This document shows, one piece after another, positions 57,811 through 64,000 of a stretch of DNA of 64,000 nucleotides. The stretch is taken from positions 138,887 through 202,886 of the forward strand of contig CAZOOV010000002.1 of the NCBI GenBank assembly GCA_964581515.1, written 5' to 3'. A program made the translations under genes and the position numbers. The first letter of the stretch is position 1, and each line of letters opens with the position of its first letter. This DNA comes from JACJVV01 sp964581515 (lineage in GTDB: Archaea > Nanobdellota > Nanobdellia > Woesearchaeales > JACJVV01). The notes under the pieces are model-generated. The model searched no databases, was not told the origin of the DNA, and saw only the letters and a list, made by a program, of their open reading frames with translations.

Positions 57811-58260
57811 TTATTGCCTTGCTCCCCTGCCACGTCTACATCCTCTTCCAAGACCTTTCCCCATAGGAGAATCAGGTGTAGTCATATTACCCTGCTCATC
57901 TTCCCTGCATGGGCCAAGTCCTCTTCCTGTTTTTGGACCTTTTCCTTCAGGTCCTGTTCCATCTCTTCCTGGCATGTTGTATTCACCCCCGTGAATTTTT
58001 ATTGCTTTTCCATTCACCAAGGAATCTGTAAGCTTTTCTCTTGCTCTTGTCAGAGTGCGTTGAAATGTCGATTGATGTATCTTCATCTTTTCTGCAGCTT
58101 CTGCCTGACTTAATTTTTCAATATTTGAAAGCCTTAGAGTTTCAAGTTCATCAAATGTGACCTCGACCTGTTCTAATTGATTTAATGGTACTCCTCTTGG
58201 CTTGAAATATGTCACATCAGGCTGATAACCGATATGCTTAAATTTCCTTGGTCTAACCAT
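57811..58260 (-). CDS. DUF134 DNA-binding protein fused to a DUF5320 tail
   Basis: The 149-residue protein starts MVRPRKFKHIGYQPDVTYFK, continues VTFDELETLRLSNIEKLSQAEAAEK and QSTFQRTLTRARE, the sigma-like helix-turn-helix of DUF134. After residue 95 comes MPGRDGTGPEGKGPKTGRG, then GPCREDEQG and a Gly/Arg ending, the DUF5320 type often found as a separate small protein. The fusion is less usual than adjacent genes. A perfect palindrome overlaps the start region, so the gene may repress itself. The ATG at 58260 fits the usual M-x-R-P-R-K start; an ATG at 58269 lies within the palindrome. Confidence 0.88.
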   Translation of the reverse strand: MVRPRKFKHIGYQPDVTYFKPRGVPLNQLEQVEVTFDELETLRLSNIEKLSQAEAAEKMKIHQSTFQRTLTRAREKLTDSLVNGKAIKIHGGEYNMPGRDGTGPEGKGPKTGRGLGPCREDEQGNMTTPDSPMGKGLGRGCRRGRGARQ

Positions 58261-58261
58261 A

Positions 58262-58281
58262 TTATGCATTATAATGCATAA
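58262..58281. promoter_or_regulatory. Perfect 20-bp palindrome, probable DUF134 operator
   Basis: TTATGCATTATAATGCATAA sits between the TATA-like TTATATATATA (about 58284-58294) and the ATG at 58260, covering the expected transcription start. A symmetric site in this position is typical of autorepression by a dimeric helix-turn-helix protein. Confidence 0.65.
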
Positions 58282-58343
58282 CTTATATATATACTTTATT
58301 GTTATATATGCATATAATGAGAACTATGTTAATAATTATAAAG

Positions 58344-59021
58344 TCAACTTCTAGGTCCGAAAATTACTGTACCAAGCCTTATCATATTTGCCCCTTCTTC
58401 AATTGCTATCTTATAAGAATTTGACATACCCATAGATAAAGTCTTGAGATTTATGTTAGGGATATTTAATTTGTTTATCTTGTCAAATAATTGCTTAGTT
58501 TCTTTGAAACATTGTCTGAGAAGTTCTGGATCTGATACTGGACCCATCGTCATCAACCCTTGGACATTTATATTTGGAAGTGACGCGAGTTTTCTTATCA
58601 ATTCCTCTGCATCTTCTGGCATGACTCCTGCTTTTTGTGGTTCTCTTGCAGAGTTAATTTCTATAAATATTGTTTTTTTATTTTTTGGATTATTTGGATC
58701 TTCTAAAGTAGTCTTTTTACTTATTGCTTGTGCTAATTCGTATGAATCAACTGTCTGAATTGTATCAAAGATAGGTAATGCTTTGTTTAATTTATTCTTT
58801 TGTAAGTGACCAATCATATGCCAGTTTAGGTCTTTTGCTCGAGCACCTAAATCTTTGTATAACTGGACTGTTTCCTGAACATAATTCATGCCAATATCTG
58901 TTGCTCCTGCCTCAATTGCTTCCAAGACTTCTTCTTTGGTTCTTGTTTTTGCAGCTAAAACTATGATAACATCACTAGGTATTTGTTTTCTTATATTGGC
59001 AATGTTCTCTTTTATGCTCAT
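58344..59021 (-). CDS. YggS-type pyridoxal phosphate homeostasis protein
   Basis: The 225-residue protein matches the PLPBP/YggS family: VIIVLAAKTRTKEEVLEAIEAG (PLP-binding Lys), GMNYVQETVQLYKDL in place of the common GENYVQE, WHMIGHLQKNK, IQTVDSYELA, IFIEINSAREPQKAGV, LMTMGP and SMGMSNSYKIAIEEGANMIRLG. It binds PLP and controls PLP levels and has no known enzyme activity. The length is normal. It stands as a single gene. Confidence 0.93.
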   Translation of the reverse strand: MSIKENIANIRKQIPSDVIIVLAAKTRTKEEVLEAIEAGATDIGMNYVQETVQLYKDLGARAKDLNWHMIGHLQKNKLNKALPIFDTIQTVDSYELAQAISKKTTLEDPNNPKNKKTIFIEINSAREPQKAGVMPEDAEELIRKLASLPNINVQGLMTMGPVSDPELLRQCFKETKQLFDKINKLNIPNINLKTLSMGMSNSYKIAIEEGANMIRLGTVIFGPRS

Positions 59022-59194
59022 TTTGGACTATCTGACTCTTGTTCTGGAATAATCCCCTAAAATGTGTTGGAATAGATAAATGTTTTGGTTATAAAAAGTC
59101 TTTTTGTCATCAATAGGTTGTCACGAATATTTAAGTTGTAGAAGATATTTATAAGATAAATATTTACATAAGAGTAATGATTTGGGGGATACTA

Positions 59195-59599
59195 ATGATT
59201 ACACAAATTGGAAGATACAAGTTTGAGAAAGGTTCTGGAAAGAGCATCAAAAAGCTTTGTCCACTGTGCCTTGACGACATTTCTAAAGATAAAGACCATA
59301 AATGTCTTACAAAGATGAGTATTGTAGTCAAAAAACCAGATTATGGGCTTATAAAAGTTCCAAGAAGCGAGCCAGTTGTTGGAAGAATACTCAAACTTAC
59401 CAGAAATAACAAAGATACATCAAGATCATTTGTCATGTTCTATGTAAACAATACGCTTGTGGGATACAAAACGCTTCAATCAATGAAATTCATACCAGGT
59501 TTTTCAAAGAAGCATTATCTTAAGATTCTCGACGATTATCAGATGAAAAAAGTCAAAAAAGATAATCTAAGAGGGTATAAAGCGATTAAAAAGATTTGA
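59195..59599 (+). CDS. Unknown small zinc-ribbon protein
   Basis: The 134-residue product has a CPLC pair near residue 22 followed by HKC near 38, a plausible zinc site, then a basic C-terminus with FVMFYVNNTLVGYKTLQ and Lys-rich end. No family is recognised. The ATG at 59195 has GGGGGA eight bases upstream; an ATG at 59177 precedes that site. Confidence 0.55.
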   Translation: MITQIGRYKFEKGSGKSIKKLCPLCLDDISKDKDHKCLTKMSIVVKKPDYGLIKVPRSEPVVGRILKLTRNNKDTSRSFVMFYVNNTLVGYKTLQSMKFIPGFSKKHYLKILDDYQMKKVKKDNLRGYKAIKKI

Positions 59600-59801
59600 T
59601 GATTCTATTTTCTTCTTATGTTATTCTTCTTATATTATATATTATAGTTTAGTTATGCAAATTATATCTAGATTTAATTCTATTATGAAAGAAATTATGA
59701 AAGAGATGATAGGAAATAAAAGAACTAAGATAAAAAAAAGAACTAAGATAAAAATTATAAAAGCTAGATAAAGAATCAAGAAAATAATAAAAGATAAAGA
59801 A
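59600..59801. terminator. Bidirectional T/A-rich terminator gap
   Basis: The gap between two convergent genes begins with several T-runs on the plus strand (TTTTCTTCTTATGTTATTC) and ends with A-runs, including two copies of AGAACTAAGATAAAAA, which are T-runs on the minus strand for the S8e gene. No other feature is seen. Confidence 0.4.
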
Positions 59802-60179
59802 TTATATCAGAAAACCGCTAACATTTCCATCTTGACCAGGTCTTGAAGTTACCATGACATCTCCTTTGTCTGTTTCAATGGTACATCCTTTTGTAATGAT
59901 GTTTCGCCTGATATAGTTGGGATTTGCTGGATTAGCTTTTACTGAAACTATCTTTGCTTTAGTTGCTTTCTTTGTTTTCTTGTCGATGATATTAGCTTCA
60001 TCGCTTTGAAGAACAACAGCTTTTGTGTTAGCTCCTAAAGTTCTCAATATTTTCCTTTTTGTAGCGCCTACTTTTGTAAGAGTAGCTTCTCTGCCCATCT
60101 CATACTGCTTCTTCTTTCTAAAAGGAACATATCTTGAGCCTGTTGAGCTTCTTTTTGATCTAGATTGTGTAATTACCAT
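59802..60179 (-). CDS. rps8e: Ribosomal protein S8e
   Basis: The 125-residue protein is a complete S8e: MVITQSRSKRSSTGSRYVPF, KKKQYEMGREATLTKVG, RKILRTLGANTKAVVL, NPNYIRRNIITKGC and the end VTSRPGQDGNVSGFLI. It belongs to the small subunit of archaeal and eukaryotic ribosomes and has no bacterial counterpart. Length and motifs are normal. Confidence 0.97.
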   Translation of the reverse strand: MVITQSRSKRSSTGSRYVPFRKKKQYEMGREATLTKVGATKRKILRTLGANTKAVVLQSDEANIIDKKTKKATKAKIVSVKANPANPNYIRRNIITKGCTIETDKGDVMVTSRPGQDGNVSGFLI

Positions 60180-60202
60180 ATGATTTGATGAATTTGAGAC
60201 TG

Positions 60203-60210
60203 TTTATAAA
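60203..60210 (-). promoter_or_regulatory. TATA box of S8e
   Basis: TTTATAAA is centred about 27 bases before the S8e ATG at 60179, so the mRNA should be leaderless and the hairpin chain further upstream is not part of it. Confidence 0.6.
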
Positions 60211-60216
60211 GCTTAT

Positions 60217-60312
60217 GGAAATTCTAGGCGAATTTCCTAACTTAGAAGATCATATTTTCGTAAGTTATGGAAATCAGAATGATTTCTAAACCTCAAACGC
60301 AGTTTGTAGGTT
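60217..60312. repeat. Chain of four consecutive hairpins
   Basis: Four inverted repeats follow each other: GGAAATTC/GAATTTCC (60217-60237), AACTTA/TAAGTT (60239-60266), GAAATCA/TGATTTC (60270-60286), and AACCT-CAAAC/GTTTG-AGGTT (60289-60312). The sequence TTATGGAAA recurs at 60213, 60265 and 60311, so the units look like a decayed tandem repeat with a 46-52 base period. The segment lies between the terminator of the next gene and the S8e promoter. Confidence 0.5.
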
Positions 60313-60339
60313 ATGGAAATTTTATACTAAAATAAAGAG

Positions 60340-60361
60340 AAAAAAAGGCATTTCTGCCTAA
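60340..60361 (-). terminator. Stem-loop plus T-tract terminator
   Basis: Directly after the stop of the gene at 60364 the minus strand reads AGGCA-GAAA-TGCCT and then TTTTTTT. A GAAA tetraloop hairpin with a T-run is a bacterial-style intrinsic terminator and should also work in archaea through the T-run. Confidence 0.65.
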
Positions 60362-60363
60362 AA

Positions 60364-60693
60364 TCACTTATTCTTCAGTTTAAGGAAGATTTTAGTTATC
60401 TTAGACTCACTAAAACCTGCCTTAATAAGACCTGATTTAATCTCTTTTTCAGATGTTCCTGCCTGCATATATTTCTTAACATATTCTGTCAGTTTTTCAT
60501 CTGGAGCAGAATTTATGAAATACTCAAGAGTCTTAATCTCTGAGTCAAGATGTTTTATATCTGACTTTTCTATCTTTAACAAAGAAGACATCTTTTTCAC
60601 TTCATATAATACAAAAAGTAATCCAATGAAGTTAATGACAAATAAAGTAAATAAAATTTCCATCAATGGCATATCAATACCGAAAACATACAT
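60364..60693 (-). CDS. Small membrane-anchored coiled-coil protein
   Basis: The 109-residue product has one N-terminal membrane helix (about 10-30), then a heptad-like helix (SSLLKIEKSDIKHLDSEIK) and a helical end EYVKKYMQAGTSEKEIKSG plus LIKAGFSESKITKIF. That last two-helix unit is common at the ends of DPANN membrane proteins. It starts 14 bases after the LamG surface protein gene, so it may help anchor or assemble it. Confidence 0.6.
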   Translation of the reverse strand: MYVFGIDMPLMEILFTLFVINFIGLLFVLYEVKKMSSLLKIEKSDIKHLDSEIKTLEYFINSAPDEKLTEYVKKYMQAGTSEKEIKSGLIKAGFSESKITKIFLKLKNK

Positions 60694-60707
60694 CTTTTTT
60701 CACCTCT

Positions 60708-63700
60708 TTACCTATACAAGTATAATCTTTTTTCATCATCTAATTTTCCTTTGTAATAAATCTTGAATACTGCTTCATAGCTTCCTTCTTTCAATTGATT
60801 ATCATTCACATCAAGTATGAAAAGTCCAGCATCTTCTATATATCTTACATCATCTATGAAATCAGCATATTTTGTTGACCTTACCCTATTAAGATTAATC
60901 TCAATCTCTATATACTTAAGTTCTTCATCTGAGTATTTGTCAAGCGAAACAATTGGTGTGTATTCATCATCAAGCTTGAAAACAATATCATACTCTTCTT
61001 CTTGTGTATCATTCATCTCTTCAAAGTCAATGATTTCCCAATCGTCTTCATCATCCTCTAGACTTGAATCGTTCTGTACGAAAGTTGGAGTAAGTGTGAA
61101 TGAACTTCCACCACCTCCTCCTCCAATGATTTCATAACCAGTGAGATTTACAGGTACTATCCTGTTACCATATGCAAATCCAGAGAAATGCTCTACATAA
61201 AATGTTGATGTGTTAGCTACGCAGGTAGCGTTGATGCAGACATCTGTCGGACATGCTGGACCATAAGTCAACATAGTGCCTTTTGTAGTGAAGTTTCCAT
61301 AGAACAGACTGCCATTTGTACAGTCTACATTGTTCAATGTTATTTTTGCAAGGAAATTTTCATAAACATGAGGAGTAGTATTTAGTCCAGAGTAACCTAT
61401 ACTATCCACATAAATGAAACCTTGCTCTAATGTTGTTGCATCCTCTAAGTATAATGGATTGTGATCGCTCAGGTCAAGTTCTGTTCCTGTCCAATTTATG
61501 GTTGCATTATCGTTATATGCTGCAAGATCATCTACAGTGTAAGGAGTTATGTTATCGACTGAGTAATTATAATTTGATGTTACTATTATTAGAGGGGTAG
61601 AATTTCCTATGTCCCTATCACTATTACTTCTTGAATCGATTAAAGATCCATAGTCATCAAAGAGATAAGAATCGCTCTTCAGTGCTTTTCCTGGAGACAA
61701 TGAATCATATATGGATTGCGTCATGAGTATCTTTGAATAGAACTTTCCTGTAGTGACCTGCTGCAGATTTGAATTAGAAGCTACAACAGGATATGGTGAT
61801 TGACTATCTGAAAGATTGACCTGTAAATAACCATCATATAGCTCAATATCAAATAACTCACCATCACGGTAGACAGTTATAAGATTTCTTATATAATCAC
61901 CAATATGATAATCATAAGTGTCCTGTGTATATTCAATGAAGAGGTTGTCAATCAGCCATTCGTGGATGACAGTAATATTAAGTAAAGTAGTGTTTGTGCT
62001 TTCTTCACATACAGTTGTAAGATTGAATGTATAGTTCTTGTTCCAGATATTTGAAGTATCATTAAGATAGACTGTGAACTGTGTTGTAGTACCTGTTGAG
62101 ATTGTGCCAAGATTGTTTGTTATTGTTCCTCCTAGATTTAGACCTCCTGGATATAGTGAAGCATTGCAAGAGGTTCCATCACCAGTGTAATTGACAGATA
62201 CATTTATTGAAGAGTTTGTGTAGTTTATCTGTTGGGTATTGTATAGGTTTGTTATGTTCTGTCCTATGGAAGGGGTGCTATTCACTTCTACATAGATTAC
62301 TGTCCAGTTCATGTTATCGCTTGTGTCGTTGACTGTAATGTTAATCCAGTAAGTGCCTGGATCAAGTGCTGTAGCATTACTAAGCACACCATTTTCAAGA
62401 GAACAAGAGCCTGTACATATCATCTCTAATCCTATTGTAAAATTAGTGTTGTTGATCCAATAAGTCAGATCATGCTCATCAAAGTCTATAATATCTGATG
62501 CAGTTATATCTTGCTCTATATCATCCCCTTCCATGACAGACATGTTGGAAAGGAACATAAAATCAAATTTAGGCGCTTCTGTGTCGTACTGGCAGTATTC
62601 TGATGCACGGAAGTCATAATAAGTGTTGTTGGTTCCATTATTCCATAAATCAGATGGAAGTCCAGTTACTTCATAACATATTGAATAATTTGAATCATAT
62701 TCTGTTCTGTTTCTTGACTGGTTCATTGTGTTGTTGGAAAGGCAGGTGATATTCCCCCAGTCAGACCATGTTGTATTTGTTACATTGTATGAACAATAGT
62801 TGCAAGAGGAGGATTGGTTCTCATAATATGTTATGTTGATTGCTCCGCAGCTATTCTGGTCATATTGTGTTTTATTTCTAGTCTGTATAAGAGTGTTATT
62901 TATCCTACAAGCAGTTATATTCTCCCAGTCAGTCCAGGAGGTATTTGTGAGTGACTCTTCACAAAGGATTGTTATATTGCTTGAGTTTGTTTCACTAGAC
63001 CAATCTTGATAATCTCCTGCTTTGACTCCTAGTGTCCAGTTCTCTCCTGGATCACCTGTGTTGTTGGAATGCATAGTATGTCCTTTAGCGACACCTGCGT
63101 AGTATAATTGTGATATTTCAGAAGCGTTTAAACTTCTGTTAAATATCATTACTTCATCTATTTCCCCTTCAAAAGGGGCATTTGGACTGCCATAAAATCT
63201 TCCGATTTGCACATCATAGGAAGTTCCAGAGTTCACAGTATCTCCAGGATCACTTGAAGAACTTATCTGGTCGTACTTACCATCAACATAAAAATGAGTA
63301 TCTCCTATAGTAGTTCCATTCAATAACATAACTACATGATGCCATTCTCCATCTCCACAATCTGCAGTTCCTCTAATCCATCCACTATAATAAGCAACAT
63401 TCAATATATCGCCGCTTGTAAATCCCCATCTAAACCTTTGTCCATCATTTTCAGAGCCATAGCTTAATATATTATGGGATCCCAACCCTGAAGGAGCTTT
63501 AACCCATGCACTAATTGTTCTTGGATTAGAGCCAGATATTCCAGTATAGTTAGTATTTATGTAACCAGTACCACCAAAACTATAAGCAGCACCAATCTTG
63601 TAATCAGTTGTATTCCTTACAGCCCCACTATTATTTCCATCATTACTTCCCCAATAATCATTTGTATCATTGTTCAAAGGATAATATGCTACTAATCCAT

Positions 63701-64000
63701 CTGTTATCAAACTTGTTGCATTTAGATCTCCGTTCTTGTACCAGTTGTATGCGAATGTAATGTTGTCTGTGTCAATGTCTGTTGCTGTTACATGTCCTGT
63801 TAAGTTGTCTGTTGTGTAGTTGTTTGATGATGTTGCGTTCAAGATTACTGATGTTACGTTTGGAGGCGAGTTTGGTGCTTCACCAATACTATAATTGCTC
63901 CATGAAGATACATTGAATAATACTGTCGAAGCGTTCAATGCTGTGAAGTTGTAACATGATGGAGTTGTTGCCTCATTGCAAACTTCGTTACTGTTTCTTA
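60708..64000 (-). CDS. LamG-domain surface protein, N-terminus beyond the window
   Basis: At least 1,097 codons; the frame stays open from 63938 to the edge (reading NSNEVCNEATTPSCYNF), so the TTG at 63938 is not the start. Domains: Ig-like stretch with TATDIDTDNITFAYNWYK, LamG near the N-terminal third (YSFGGTGYINTNYTGI, then GEWHHVVMLLNG and EGEIDEVMIFNRSL), Cys-rich CRINNTLIQTRNKTQYD repeats like a degenerate thrombospondin pattern (WTDWENITAC, WSDWGNITC), further Ig-like units, a Gly-run GGGGGG hinge and an acidic end. Many N-x-S/T sites suggest glycosylation. It resembles the giant protein at 29506 in style and is probably another adhesin. Confidence 0.85.
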   Translation of the reverse strand, partial: RNSNEVCNEATTPSCYNFTALNASTVLFNVSSWSNYSIGEAPNSPPNVTSVILNATSSNNYTTDNLTGHVTATDIDTDNITFAYNWYKNGDLNATSLITDGLVAYYPLNNDTNDYWGSNDGNNSGAVRNTTDYKIGAAYSFGGTGYINTNYTGISGSNPRTISAWVKAPSGLGSHNILSYGSENDGQRFRWGFTSGDILNVAYYSGWIRGTADCGDGEWHHVVMLLNGTTIGDTHFYVDGKYDQISSSSDPGDTVNSGTSYDVQIGRFYGSPNAPFEGEIDEVMIFNRSLNASEISQLYYAGVAKGHTMHSNNTGDPGENWTLGVKAGDYQDWSSETNSSNITILCEESLTNTSWTDWENITACRINNTLIQTRNKTQYDQNSCGAINITYYENQSSSCNYCSYNVTNTTWSDWGNITCLSNNTMNQSRNRTEYDSNYSICYEVTGLPSDLWNNGTNNTYYDFRASEYCQYDTEAPKFDFMFLSNMSVMEGDDIEQDITASDIIDFDEHDLTYWINNTNFTIGLEMICTGSCSLENGVLSNATALDPGTYWINITVNDTSDNMNWTVIYVEVNSTPSIGQNITNLYNTQQINYTNSSINVSVNYTGDGTSCNASLYPGGLNLGGTITNNLGTISTGTTTQFTVYLNDTSNIWNKNYTFNLTTVCEESTNTTLLNITVIHEWLIDNLFIEYTQDTYDYHIGDYIRNLITVYRDGELFDIELYDGYLQVNLSDSQSPYPVVASNSNLQQVTTGKFYSKILMTQSIYDSLSPGKALKSDSYLFDDYGSLIDSRSNSDRDIGNSTPLIIVTSNYNYSVDNITPYTVDDLAAYNDNATINWTGTELDLSDHNPLYLEDATTLEQGFIYVDSIGYSGLNTTPHVYENFLAKITLNNVDCTNGSLFYGNFTTKGTMLTYGPACPTDVCINATCVANTSTFYVEHFSGFAYGNRIVPVNLTGYEIIGGGGGGSSFTLTPTFVQNDSSLEDDEDDWEIIDFEEMNDTQEEEYDIVFKLDDEYTPIVSLDKYSDEELKYIEIEINLNRVRSTKYADFIDDVRYIEDAGLFILDVNDNQLKEGSYEAVFKIYYKGKLDDEKRLYLYR

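Noticed and set aside
63938..64000. Start codon of the LamG surface protein at 63938
   Set aside because: The codon is TTG, and the frame stays open with surface-protein-like sequence to the window edge; the real start is outside.

Overview
The window is AT-rich and gene-dense, and it reads as a chromosome segment of a DPANN-type archaeon, most like Woesearchaeota/Pacearchaeota. Three things support archaea: ribosomal proteins S8e and L37e, with an Sm-like (LSm) protein beside L37e; TATA-box promoters 25-35 nt upstream of many starts; and class III (pilin-type) signal peptides. Some genes also carry strong GGAGGTGA-type Shine-Dalgarno sites, which I used to choose starts. The phylum assignment is inference from protein style, for example the shared N-terminus MIEFNPDGS-KLP; no 16S gene is present.

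Layout. 1-5.3 kb: envelope and thiol-redox genes on the minus strand (pilin-like fragment, Cys-repeat membrane protein, DUF1761, DUF3179, CcdA, TlpA-like lipoprotein, glutaredoxin, DUF2188). 5.5-7 kb: a CARF-like/winged-helix regulator and a pair of half-size EamA/SMR transporters. 7.7 kb: tRNA-Leu(GAG) with two apparent introns, one in the T loop. 7.9-18.9 kb: mostly unknown or lineage-specific genes, including an HPr-domain fusion, two paralogous unknown proteins, a secreted protein with a beta-barrel-like C-terminus and a transglutaminase-like pseudogene. 19-26 kb: a lipoprotein, a DEAD-box RNA helicase behind a structured leader, a radical SAM protein and an HRDC-containing UvrD-type helicase. 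26 kb: tRNA-Leu(UAG) with two degenerate tandem copies of its 3' end.

27-41 kb: an MscS-like/C39-peptidase fusion, L37e and LSm, a 1,883-residue surface protein, a B12-type radical SAM protein, a ParB-like protein, and a glycosyltransferase/GH130 pair. 41-47 kb: an unusual trio made of a Cas4-like Fe-S nuclease, a PolB-like protein that keeps exonuclease motifs but shows no polymerase motifs, and a small partner. The last two end in sliding-clamp-like pentapeptides, and a strongly foldable RNA element lies between them. 47.5-52.9 kb: a compact seven-gene lipoyl/thiol operon (CcdA-thioredoxin, GcvH-like carrier, AhpD-like protein, FAD disulfide reductase, LipA, LplA, LplB). I regard this as the best candidate for a self-contained, little-described system.

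53-64 kb: a membrane-anchored winged-helix protein, an acyl-CoA synthetase (ADP-forming) fused to a GNAT acetylase next to a histone-deacetylase-family enzyme, a ferredoxin, a DUF134 regulator with a perfect palindrome at its start, a YggS-type PLP protein, S8e, and a LamG surface protein cut by the window edge. No CRISPR array, rRNA, transposase or integrase was seen.
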